Positions 1-11,472 of a stretch of DNA of 64,000 nt are shown in pieces; position 1 is the first letter of the stretch; every line of letters starts with the position of its first letter. The notes beneath the pieces are model-generated. The model made no database searches, was not told the origin of the DNA, and worked only from the letters and a program-made list of their open reading frames with translations. Made by a program: the position numbers and the translations under genes. The DNA lies in the NCBI GenBank assembly GCA_035048495.1, contig CM068552.1:19966154-20030153 (forward strand), given 5' to 3'. The stretch is from Euptelea pleiosperma (lineage: Eukaryota > Streptophyta > Magnoliopsida > Ranunculales > Eupteleaceae).

Positions 1-852
1 GAAGAGAAAGCAAGAAAAGAAAAGAAAGACAAGTGGATCAAGCAAAAAAGAAATATGAAAAGAAAAGAAAGAAGAAAACAAAAGAGAAATAGAAAAAGAA
101 AGTTAGTAGAACAAAAATCAAAAAGATGATCGAGTGAAAAAGGTAGAAGAAAGAGAAATTAAGGAATTGATGTCACCACCCTCGGGAAATGCTGCAAAGA
201 ACAGTAAGATGCCTTCTCAGAACTTTTGAATCCCTGAAGGCCCTCATCTTTTTGACCTTTTCCTAAACCTCTACACAACCTAGGGCAAGCCCTATTTGAT
301 TCCAGGTTAGCACCATCAAAGAATGTGGAATGGAGAAGAGAGAAACTATGGAGTTTGTTCCGACACTCCTAGATAATATGACATTCCAATCATGAGATCC
401 TTCGAATCTTCTGTGTCCTCATTTCTAGATAATATATGTGAGATATTGCCAGTTTCAAACATCTATCTCATCACATATAACTTGAGAGAAAAGAATAAAA
501 CCATTTCTGTGTGATTTACTTATGAGTGGTATACAAGTGAGAATTGAGGTCGAGGCATATAATCTTGTAGGTGATCAGAGAATCTGACTGCCAGATAGGG
601 ATGATGTTGAACACACACACACACACATATGCTGAGTCTGAGTAATCTTTGGTTCAAATACCCACTAGTAGTTGTGCTACATTTTTCTGACTAAGTTCTA
701 ATGTTTGAAGGATCACTTGCACCCTTGAAATGAACTGACAAAATGGAGTTTTTCTGAGTAATGAGAACAAGTTTTCAGCATATGCCTAGCCCTTTTAAGC
801 TCATTCTTTTGCAGAAATTGTCAAGGATTGGCGATATGCTAGTTAGGAGTTG
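1..852 (+). mobile_element. 3' end of internal region, family G LTR retrotransposon (plus strand)
   Basis: A purine-rich start (1-170) is followed by a non-coding stretch that runs straight into the LTR beginning TGATATTCGC at 853. The same sequence appears inverted at about 6180-6850, where it belongs to a second, minus-strand member of the family. Shared blocks include the stretch around 290-330 and the CA-repeat followed by GCTGAGTCT near 610-640. This identifies it as the internal region just upstream of a 3' LTR; the rest of the element lies outside the window. I see no pol domain and no clear polypurine tract next to the LTR. Confidence 0.65.
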
Positions 853-2161
853 TGATATTCGCTCAAAAGTGATTATTTTAAGCAATTATCTTTCTAGCGT
901 AATCACACTCTCCTACGTCGAATTACCATAATTATCAATTTTTTTACATAAGAGTTTCTTCTGTTGCGTAGAACACACTTTTCTGGTTAAAATGATATAT
1001 TAGCATGCATTCATACACATTTATTTGACCCACATGCGAAGTCATTCTCATTATGCGATTTTTCTATCGTAGGAGCACTAATCGAGCAATTTTGATGGAA
1101 TACGGACCCATAATCAACTTCCAGAACTTAGGATCAAAGCTCAAGAGCCAACAGGCTGAGGATGAAAAGATATAGGCCAAAGAAGGGAAGAGCTAAAGAG
1201 TCGAAAGAATCAAGGGACGACCAAGAGAGAAGGAGAGACAAGCCCTCAAAGAATAGACTAAGGAGATTAAAGCTTAAAAACCAACACAAGGCGAGTGCTT
1301 GCTCAATTGGTAAAGCATGTAGAAGACCTAGTCAAAGATAAGGTTCAAGACCTTCAGCTAGCATTTTCTCCTTATTTTTGTAAAATTTTCTCTCTCCTCT
1401 CTCTAGATCTTCATCCTCTCTCTACTTTTCAATCTCAACCATCTGATACTCCCTCCCTTCACAATCACTATCCTATGACCTATCATGTCTGATCTTCACC
1501 ATACGACCCACTTGATCATCACCATCTAATTCGACCGTCCGATTACCCATCACTCCATCATAGAATCCATTAGGCTCATTATTCCATGTTCAACCATGTG
1601 GGCCAAATATATGGGCCCATCACCAACGACCCGTGGCCAAGCCATTTTAGTGGGACCCAGGAGAATGTTACCCCATTTAGCAACAAAGAAAAATGGTTTT
1701 AGCACTAAAAACATTTTTGGCTAGACATTTTTACGAGAAAATATATTCTAGGCTTATTTTGGAAAGAGGAATGGTGATGGAAAAGTGTTTTGAGAGTGGT
1801 TTTCCAAAAATTAATAGGTGGTGTTTACCCAAGAAAGCAAGACGTTTTTAGAGGAAAATTTTGCCTTCAAAATAAAATTCCTTTTTAAGAAAATGGTGTG
1901 AAGAATGTTGTTAAAATAGAATGCAATGGACGGCTAGGATGGAGGATGTCTAAGGACATTTTCACCCTTATATGGTAGGCTCCACCACGTTTTCAAATGA
2001 AATTAGAAACCGTGGGTTTCTAATATAAGAACCCACGGTTCCTACAAAAAGGAAGTGATATTTCATTGCTACCCTCTCCACGTTTTTACCCTAATTCCAT
2101 ACTCTCCACCAACGGTTCTCACTCCATTCCATCTTCTATCCCACGTCCACAACAGCAACAG

Positions 2162-4799
2162 TGAAAGTAGGTTTTTTTCCGCGTCGTTGGTTACGGAAAC
2201 CCTAAATTCAATACATTTTTAATTGATCCGAGACATTTAACCTGTAAAATGGGCAATTTTGCACAGTGGAAGTGTCAGATGTCGATCCGCACTCGGGATT
2301 AGTCGGATTAGCACAATAATGAACATAAAATGACGGGAAATTTGCAGAGAATGTAACTCAATCACACTTAATTCAACTTCATTCAATCGTACATGTCTCT
2401 TACAATGAAAAGCAAACCAAAATAACTAAATTATAAAGCATAAAAAAGAATAAACTAGAAAGAGAAATTTTAGAAACTATAGAGAGAAAATTATAAATGA
2501 GAGAGAAAGTAGGTAGAGAGAGAAACAAGAGAGAGATGAAATTTGAGAGAGAGAAAGGAAGAGAGAAAATTAAGAATAGGAGAGAGAAAATAGAGAGAGA
2601 AAGTGAGGAAGTAGAGAGAGAAAGTGGAGATTGAGATAGGTAGAGAGAGAAATAGAGAGAATGAGAAAGAAATTAGAATTAGAGGAAACCTACCATTTAA
2701 CTGAACTTACCATGAGGATCGATCCTAATTGAGGGTTGGCTCGGGTCCAAACATGAGCACGTGCCATTGTCGAGCAAATGTTGATGGAGTAAAGCATCGT
2801 ACAAGGGAGAAGGGGTGGTGCACATCAAATGGTGGGTTCAAAGCAAGCCTTGAAGAGGACCTACAGGTGGAGATTTAAAGGGTGTGAACCGTCTAGCAAA
2901 TACGGTGTTGCTGGTCGTGCCTCCAACAGTGAGGAGGATCACTAGAGGAAGGCGGAGGTGCACCATGAGGAGCTTCAATCTTTGTTGCAGGCTTATTTGC
3001 CGAACCGCCAACCCAATAAGGATGTAACGGTATTGATCTGTGCAGCAGGTGGCAGCACAAGCATGGGGTAAGGGCCTACAACTGCTTGTTGCAGATGTTG
3101 AAACCACGGCAAGAGGATGCGGCCTAACTGGGAGAGGAAGGCAGCAAGGGCCAGTCACCTTCGGCCATGGCAGACAGCAAGGGGGGGGCATGCAAGCTTG
3201 CAGCCAACCTGTGGGTTACCATGGTGGTGCCCAGCAATGGTGGAGGGGATGAAGGAGACGGTACTGGTGGAGGTTGCAGGCGGACTTGCAACTCAAGAGT
3301 TGCAGGTCGTGGTGGAGGCGGTACCGTGGTGCAGCAGCATTTCAGGGGTGTAGCGTGGCAGGCGAGCAAAAAGTGGGGGGCAGGCGGAGCGGTGCTGCTA
3401 CAAGGAGGAGAAAAGGAGAAGAAGAGAGAAGCAGAAAAGGAGAAGGACGCTGTCCGCCGGAGTTGCAGGCTGCAACTCCGATAGAACCTGCAACTCCGGT
3501 AGAAAATGGTAATAAGAAGATGACGAAAATGAAAATAAGGAGGAGAAGAACCAGATGTCCGGAGTTGCTGCCTGCAACTCCGGCAAAGATGGAGGAGGAA
3601 GAAGAAGAGAAGAAGAAAAAGAAGGAGAAGAAGAAGAAGAAGAAGAAGAAGAAGAAGAAGAAGGGGAAAGAAGGAGAAGGGAGAACATGGGGGATTGATA
3701 GGGAGAGGAGAGGAGGAGATGGGAGAGGGATTAGGGTTCCAAAGAACCCTTCTCCTTCCCCTTTTAAAGCTCCCTAGTTTCCATTAATGGAAATTAGGAA
3801 ATTTTTGAAATAAATTTTTTTTTTTTTTAAGTAAAACCCTACTTTTCTTTGGGGAATTTCCCCATTTAGTGGACCCCCCATTTTTTAAAATTTAATTGAA
3901 ATTATTTTGAAATTCACGGGGTCCACTAAATGGTCGGACAGCGGGTCGATGATGATGGGCCCAGCTACTGGCCCACATGGATTGATGATGTCCATCGTCT
4001 CACAAGATGATGTGACAGACAATCTGATGGCGATCGGATGGATGGTGACTTGATTGGGACCCAGATTGGTAGATCGACGGATCTAGAGAGATCCAACGGT
4101 CCGATGGAAGATCCAACGGTCCGATTGAAGATCCAACGGTCAGAAAGCTAAGGGAGATGAGACATAGCCAATGGACAAGAGTCTGGGGTTAGGTTAGTAG
4201 ATTCGAAGACCGAGAGATGAAGAGAGAGAGAATAAGGAGAGATGAGAGAGAAAATATCAGAAAATTGAGATAAAAGTATTGGCAGAGGGTCTGGAACCCT
4301 GGTCTTCACTGTGACCATCCTCACGCTTCTCCAGTAGAGTAGACTATCATTCCTTGCTGACTCATGTGGCTTTAAACGCTTTGGTCCGTCTCTTAGTCAT
4401 TGGCTCTCCTACTCTCTTCGTTCTTTGGGCCGACTTTTTGGTCCTCTTATTCAGCCCATATTTGGCCCATATCTTCTAGTCATAGCATGTGGGCTCTTTA
4501 AGCTTTAATAATGGGCTTTCCTGATCGATGTGGGCTCACAAGTCTCGAGAATTGTCCCATCGGGATTTTCTGCGACAGAAGAAGCGCGTAATGAGACTTT
4601 ATCAGAATGACTCAATGTCTAGACTTCCGAAAATGTGTTTAATACAAGCAAATATACTATTTCGTCCAAAAAAGTGTGTTCTACACAACAAAAGAGACTC
4701 TTACGTAGAAAAGTAGATAAATAGAATATTTTAACGTAGGAAAGTGTGAAAATGCTTAGAAGATAACAGTGGAAAATACACACTTTTAAGCGAATATCA
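2162..4799 (-). mobile_element. Solo LTR of family G, nested, target duplication AACAG
   Basis: On the minus strand the element reads TGATATTCGC (at 4799) to CTACTTTCA (at 2162), 2,638 bp. It is flanked by perfect 5-bp direct repeats AACAG at 2157-2161 and 4800-4804, the usual sign of LTR-element integration followed by LTR-LTR recombination. It interrupts the plus-strand LTR of the same family. The interior has a GA-rich part (about 2480-2680) and a long (GAA)n run (about 3595-3665). Lys/Glu- or Ser-rich open frames across these runs are low-complexity artefacts. Confidence 0.85.
3595..3665. repeat. (GAA)n / AAG microsatellite
   Basis: A nearly uninterrupted GAA/AAG run lies inside the solo LTR. 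It creates open frames of poly-Lys on one strand and poly-Ser/Leu on the other, which should not be called as genes. Confidence 0.9.
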
Positions 4800-6630
4800 A
4801 ACAGCAAGCCACCTTTTCGTCCACATCTCTTCCACGCTTCTCCCCCTCTCAACCAGCTACTTACGTTCTCCAGTTGTCCTCCCCTTTCTGCCAAAAAAAA
4901 ATAAAAATAAAAAAATAGAAAAATAAAAAGAAGAAAAAAGAAAGAGGGAAAGAAGAAGAGAGAAGAGGAACGGTTGTTCTTCATCCTCTTCATTCTCTCC
5001 AGCACCGACCTCACAACCCCATTGGAAGTTGCAACAGTCAGCGCTTCCCTCTCTATCCATCACCGCCAGCCACTTCTCCATTCTTCACGCTCCACTTAGC
5101 TGCCCCCCTCTCCATTGAAGTCCACCCACGTCCCTACATTTCCAGCAAGCCGTTAGCTGACCTCTAAAGAAAAGCTGCTCCATCCTTCGGCGATCTCGTT
5201 TACACCATCGAACTGGTCCTTCCAGTCCACCTTGAGCGCCACCGTCCCACCTCATTGCTGGGTGTGAGATCTACTTGGTGCGCCTCCATCAACACCGTTG
5301 TACCTGCTGCACCTCCACAAGCCACCACAACCACCATCCATTACCTCCCAAAGCTCATCCGTCTGATCCTCTTCTTCGTCACTTTCAAACGAAAAAAAAA
5401 AAGGGGGAAAAGAGAAGAACCAAAGTAAAGAAAAGAGAAAGAAGAGTAGAGGAAGGAAAAGGAGATAACGATCACTCTCACCTGTCCATCTACCAGTGCC
5501 ATCCATTGCTACCTCCACCGTGGCACATCCATCAAACCTACCTCTCCATTGCTCATCAGACCAGCATCTCCTTTACCACCTTCATCCAGTGTCATCTTCA
5601 TCACTACTGCCTCCTCCTCCATTCTCGTTCGTGGTAAGCTATCCGTACCTGTCAAGGGGTAAGCTTGCCCACTTTCTCTCTCTAGTCCCTCTCTAGACTT
5701 AGCAAGTCTTTTTTATTTAGGTTAGTTTTAATTTCTTCTGTAATCTACCATTTTGATTTAAAGAATGGATTTTATGTTGGCGTAGTTTATTTCATTCATT
5801 TCTTGCTTAATTGTTCTTATTTTGAATAGTTATAATGATCTCTTAAAGCATGTTTTAAATCGATCATTGAATCACCATCATCACCCCTCCGCACAAATTC
5901 AGTGGCAAAAACCTATCATTTTATGTTCTTGTTTGTGCAACTTACCCCGAGTGCGGATTGACATCCGACACAAATCCCTATGTTAGAATCTCTGAATTTT
6001 GCAGGAGAAAATCGGATCAATTTACAAATGTGTTGATTCTAGGGTTTCCTAACCAACTACGCGGAAAAAACCCTATTTTCATGCATGAAAATAGTTACAG
6101 GCTAGCAAATAGTCGGAAGATTTTAGCAAGACTACAGATTGATAATAAGGACTCAAAATAGTTAGACTCAGCGTGTGTGTGTATGCTCGACATTATCATC
6201 ATCCTATAGAGAAGATTTCCAAATTTTCCTTTAAGATTTTATGTCTCAACTTCAAGTCTAATTTGTGTGTCACTCGAAAATAAATCACTCCAAAATGATT
6301 TTACTGCTTTTCTCTCAAGTGATATGTGAGGAGATAGGTTGATAAGAACGGACGAATATCTCACGTATATTATTTTGAAGGAAGGACTATAGAAATTCAG
6401 AAGATCTCATGATCAGAATATTATATTGCTTGGTAACGTCAGATCAAACTCTATAGGTTCTCTTTTCTCCATTCTCCACATTCCATGATTGTGCTAACCT
6501 AGAATCAAATAGGGCTTTACTAGGTTGTATTGAGGCTTGGGCTATTTAGAAAAATAAGGATACACAAGGATTCAAAATTCTAAGAGGATATCTCAACTTT
6601 TTTTTTGCAACTTGTCTTGAGGGTATAACA

Positions 6631-6834
6631 TCAGTTTTCTTTTCTTTTCCTTTTCCTCTTTTCTATTTTCCTATTTGTCTGATATTTTTGAGACAGCTCA
6701 ATATATTTTTCTGCTTTCTTTTCAGCTTTCCTTTTTTTTTTTTTTTTTAAAGCTTGAGCTTCACTTGTTTTCTTTCTTTTCTTCTGATTTTCCTTTCGGG
6801 GTGTACTCATACCAATCACTTTTATATCCTCCAC
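6631..6834 (-). pseudogene. Lys/Glu-rich frame in family G internal region
   Basis: A 67-codon frame rich in Lys, Glu and Gln, with a poly-Lys run from an A-tract. It lies near the 3' end of the internal region. The homologous stretch at 1-170 on the plus strand is equally purine-rich but not open in the same way. It may be the tail of a lost element-encoded protein or simple purine-rich DNA. No function is assigned. Confidence 0.2.
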
Positions 6835-7913
6835 AGAAGTAGGGTAATGTATTTCTTATTTTGGGCTCGGTTCATGATGACTGGGCTGTGAATGAAAGAT
6901 TTCAGTAATAGGCTCGAAGAGGTTTCTAATGGTGAAGATTTTTAGGTAAGCCAAAAAGGTCTGATAAGTTTAGAAAGATGGCCTACATCATTTTCTAGGG
7001 TTTGTACTTTCATCTATGATGTTTCGAATAGATATTGAGAACGTTCTTTCGTAATAATCTAATTTTTTTATGCCGTTCCAAGTTCAATGACCAAGAAAAA
7101 AATTAATGAGATCTGACAATGAAATAAGTGGGGACATAAAGAATTAGTGAGTCATCTCGTGACTCAGAATGATTGTATAACCCTCAGAATGACCAAATGC
7201 TCAAAAGCTTACTAGGTTAAGTCTCCACAAATATTCTTCTAAGATCTCTAGAGAATCTAAACTTAGGATGACTCTAATGTTGATAGTGTACAATTTGTAC
7301 CGAATCTGAGTTTTTCTAAGTGTCTGAAATCAATGTAGTCTGCTTGACTCCAGGCTAACATGTAACACTTTAAAAGATGACATCCTTTATAAAAAGACTT
7401 AACAGAAGTTTCAACTAATCATCGGTCAGGGCATTTTCAAAAAAAATGTTATAGAAAATTATCGGAAACTACCCAAAAACACCATGCTTTCTCTCTTTCT
7501 CTTTCTCTTTTTTTTTTTTTTTTCAAAATGAAAGCATGAGTTTTGGTAAAAACCCACCCCCAACCAAAATATAGCACCGTCCTCGGTGCTCATGACCGGG
7601 ACATGAGAGGATGAAAAATCGGTAAATGATGATGCAAAGGTTCAGGGAGGCTGTTACCAAGTCGGCAGAAACTCGACAGTGTGTTGTACCTGATGATTGA
7701 AAGAATGAATGTACCTGCATTTTTAGAGATATCACAGTAATACAAATGCATGAGACTCATGTACTCTAGGAATATCGAAATTGCCTTTCCGAAAGAGCTA
7801 AGTTTTACATCTTCAGCCAGACATGACGGGGCTACGTCAAGTACCCCAAACCAGGTTGAAAGGGACTGAGTGAATCTGCAATCTTCCTGACACCTAAGGT
7901 GGAATTGAGACTG

Positions 7914-9709
7914 TTATCCTATCCCTTGTCTAGGTATACCTATGTAGAACATGTCTTTCTTAGTGTAGACTGAGAGAAGGACAGTAAGTACTCTAAGCAG
8001 CCCTGTAAAAGTAGGGAGTTGAGCTAGGAGGGATCGAAGCTTCTCAGTAAAGACTAAGAGGGGAGCAGTAGTGGGTTCTCTGACCATGGTTAGCAGAGCC
8101 GCAAACTCATTGAGTTTAGCGGGAATGTATCTGAGTGGAGCAAACTCCTGTAGATCAGTAATACCATAATTGTCTAACTCCAAGATGAAGTCAGGCTCAA
8201 AATGTTCTTGACACTGGGATAATGTTTCCTTGGGAGAGTCCTAAATTAGACTCTCTACGACACATGGGTCATCGACAGTATCGATGTAGGGTGGCGGGTA
8301 AAAATTGTTGACCTCATCCTCGAGGTTTCCTAATGCGATAGGGATGTTCCAATCCCTGCAGTCAATGTGTTCATCCTCGGTGGGGAACGGTAGGTTCAAG
8401 ACAGCTGGAGTCCTATTTTCTAGATACAACTCAATGGTAGGAATGTCTGCATCAAGTACAGAGGCAGAATCATCAGAGATAGAGATGGACATGGGTATCT
8501 CTGTGCTCGGGTCAAAAGTTGATGCTTTTAAGGGCACCATAGATGGAGACACGGGGTCATCACTATTATGGCTTACTCCAAAGGTGGTGGGGACATGTAA
8601 GTCTAGGCCAATTGGGATCTTACAATCTAGACACAGCTCAGTGGTAGGAATATTGTATCCATGGTCTGAGTTAAAAGCAACAAAGGTATAGTGATGAATA
8701 GGCGTCTCTGGGAGAGGTTCAGGATTTGGTGCTTTTAAAGGCACTGAAGATGGATACACTGGCTCCTCAATAGTCTGGCTCGATCTAGGGGTGGGTACAA
8801 CTTCTATTTCATCCTGGCAATTCTGGTACTTGGTCCAATTGTGCTACTCCTCATTATAGACAGTGGCCATGTCACTCTCCTCAAGATAGGCTATTGGTGG
8901 GCTAGTGAAGTTGACTTCCTCTCTCTCATTTTTTAATTGAACTAGACGTTGCTCCAAGCTCTCAATAGATTGCTGGTGTTGTTGCTCTAGATGTTGCATG
9001 GAATGCTGGTGCTGCTGCTGGGTTTGCTGTTGCTAGGTTATGAATTGAGAGAGAAGGTCCTCTAGACTAGGTTTAGGAGTAGACGGAGGTAGGTCAGCTA
9101 AGGGAAGCGGAGGTACTAACTCTTGATTGTAGTCCGACTGAGACTGAAAGTTGTAAGACAAAATAGAGTCTTGAACTAGCTGCTGACTCTGGAAATCCTG
9201 AGGGGCCCACTGTTGATCAGAATAGTCATTCTATGGATATGACGGGTGCTGCGACTGTGAGTAGGGGCAATCATACTCTCCATTGGGTTGATGAAACCCG
9301 GAAAGATAGTTATCCTACGGCAATTGCTGCGGGAGAGCAGACTGTTCCCAACCTTACAGTTATGGTGACTCCTATTGTTCGAATAATAAGTGTTGTTATA
9401 AGAGGTCTGCATCGGAGATTGAGATGTATGGAAGCTACATACCTCTTCCTGGATGGGAGGGAAATATCCCACAGAGTTGAAATTATGCACAGACTGCTAG
9501 ACTATGACACTAAGGGCAGAGACTGAGTTTTTAAGTTCTTGGAGTACAGATTTGTACTCCGAATCTCCGTGATTGTCATACCCCATAGAAGTATACAAGA
9601 CTGGAGTGTCATGATGATATGCAGAATTGCCATACCATTGCTGAGAATTATCACATAGATTCTCACTGAAACTGTAGTAGGTCTCATACAGAGGCCGCTC
9701 ATCTGCCAT
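7914..9709 (-). pseudogene. Decayed element-encoded protein, unrecognised (gag-like position)
   Basis: One decayed reading region on the minus strand. From 9709 to 9176 a frame beginning MADERPLYETYYSF continues through one internal stop (9497). After a frame change, Gln/His-rich sequence at about 8900-9060 (HQHSMQHLEQQHQQSIESLE) leads into a frame running 8759 to 7914 with one stop at 8241. The composition (Tyr/Ser/Gln-rich N-terminus, Gln-rich likely coiled coil, Pro/Asp-rich acidic middle, Leu-rich end) resembles gag-side proteins of plant retrotransposons. I see no zinc knuckle or catalytic motif, so the family is not assigned. Confidence 0.4.
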
Positions 9710-11455
9710 TAGAGGTGATAGAGGGGTGCGGTAGACTAACTCTCAGATCGAATTAGTCAAAAGTGAAGACGGGTCCAACCGGGCTTCTGCTTGAAAAAGC
9801 AAGCCCAAGACTTGGCAAAAAGTTGCCACAAAGGAGACACTGGAGTTGTGATCCTAAATGATGCACACAGAGCAAGCAAGATAATCCTATTCTAAATAAT
9901 CAGGATATATTTTAGGAATTATCTTGTTAGTTTTGGGGGCTAGAGTAGATTATGACAGTGGACGGACCACTAGTTTATCTGTTAACCGTTGGACTAATTG
10001 TTTGCACTCATGGGTTCTCACCAGGCTACACTCTTCAGAGCGAATCCTTTAGTACTAATTCTAGTCAACAACAAGGCAATCCAAAGCCTAGACAGGCGTG
10101 CGGCACAACGGCTGACTTAAATACGCCCCAGACTAACCGGATTGGTCAAGTGTTTAAGAAGAGTGTTCCTTCGATTTAAGATAGGGTTGGTGCGTGTTCC
10201 TAACCCAACAAATAGCAGACCAATCAAAGAACCAGGGATGCTTCTGGCGAGCTCGGTATACTTGAGTAGTAAGGACCTATGGGTGTGTTAGACAATAGGG
10301 ATCTGCACTCGTGGACTTATTCGACCTGGGATGGATGGAAATACTACGTGTAGGAGTGTCCTAGAACACTGATCTATTTTAGCTCTAGCTCTTGATTCTT
10401 TTTATTAGAGATGGATCATAGGGATCAAATGCAGCTGGAGTGATGAGATGGGTGATGAAATCCCACCAGTTTTAAAAGTAATTGGGTCTGCTCGATTAAT
10501 GTTCAATTATTAACGGCCACACCACATCAAGTCGAATAATATGTATGCGAAAGTAAATAAACAAGCGGCAATGATTCACCCAATAACACCATATCGCTCT
10601 CAAGGCAAGGATAGGGACTTACCTCCCATGGGCCACGCCACGGGGTCACATCCATGGAATAGAGAGGGGTATCCAAATGGGCTTAGGCCCTAGTCGACCT
10701 CTTTGAGCTTTCGCTCCCTACCCACACTGGATCGTGTTTCTGTAGATGAGATCTAAGGGTCTAGGTTTTGGGATTGGATATGGAAGGTTCTTGCCTTTCT
10801 TTAGGGTGCACAGAACAAACAAGTAATTAAGGCAAGTGTGAATTAGTATCCTAATTCGAGTTGGAATTCAAACTTAGAAATTTCCAAATTGGAAAATTTC
10901 TAATTTTGAATCATTTCCCGAAGTTTAGAAACCTTACAAGAAAGTTAAGATATGTAGCTCCCGTTCAATTTTAGAATGTTTCCAATATTTGAATCCTACT
11001 AAATTCGGATATTTCCTTTTTCATATATCTCCAATTTTTAGAGTATTTCTAAAGACAGAAACTCTCTCAAATAGAAATGTTTCAATTATGAAAACTCTAA
11101 TTTTGCTGGATTTCACAATTATGGAAACTTTCCAAAAAGTGAAACTCACCGTGTGTGATCTTCTATAAATCCGCAGAGAATTAAAATCCTAATTTTTTTT
11201 TTGAATTTATCACTTAATCTAGGGTTTCTAAAAAACCCTAGAACAAGATCTTGCAGATAAGTCCAAAAATATAATCAAAGAAATTCTTAAACTATTACAA
11301 CTTTACACCTGGCCGTCCGAGGCATTAAAAAGAGTAATTAAAAAGTGCTAAAAATAAAAAATAAAAGATGAAAAGTTTCCAAGTTTGAGCTTTACGCTTT
11401 TAGCAACTTCCCGATTCTGTCAGCTACTTGCCTTTTTGCACTCTCGTTCACCCGA

Positions 11456-11472
11456 GTGGCAACGGCGCCATT
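11456..11472 (-). other. Primer-binding site of minus-strand family G element
   Basis: Directly after the 5' LTR end (CTTTCA at 11473, minus strand) and two bases comes TGGCGCCGTTGCC. From general knowledge this resembles the primer-binding sites of plant Ty3-type Athila/Tat elements, usually assigned to tRNA-Asp. Its position fixes the orientation of the element as minus. The tRNA identity is from memory and unchecked. Confidence 0.6.

Larger units (their letters stand above)
853..6081 (+). mobile_element. 3' LTR of plus-strand family G element, split by a nested solo LTR
   Basis: The LTR starts TGATATTCGC at 853 and ends CCCTATTTTCA at 6081, with TG...CA termini. Removing the solo LTR at 2162-4799 and one copy of its target duplication leaves about 2.59 kb, close to the other copies. 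It is followed directly by inverted family G internal sequence (6082 onward), so this element probably inserted into the minus-strand element just short of that element's 3' LTR. The matching target duplication (expected TGCAT) would then lie left of the window. A short open frame at 1295-1492 inside it is not a credible gene. Confidence 0.75.
6082..11472 (-). mobile_element. Internal region of minus-strand family G LTR retrotransposon (no pol)
   Basis: This lies between the primer-binding site next to the 5' LTR (11473-13950) and the point where the plus-strand element cuts in (6082). The left end (6180-6850) is the inverted counterpart of 1-640. It contains decayed open frames between 9709 and 7914 but no protease, reverse transcriptase, RNase H or integrase motif that I can find in 5.4 kb. 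It therefore looks like a large non-autonomous retrotransposon derivative or one whose pol has been lost. The stretches 6900-7500 and 9950-11450 hold nothing further I recognise. Confidence 0.65.

Noticed and set aside
3274..3777. A 167-codon Lys/Glu-rich frame on the plus strand
   Set aside because: It spans the (GAA)n run and GA-rich DNA inside a solo LTR; low complexity only.
7914..8759. A host gene on the minus strand in the left region
   Set aside because: It lies within a retrotransposon interior bounded by its LTR and primer-binding site, and has stops and a frame change; treated as a decayed element protein.
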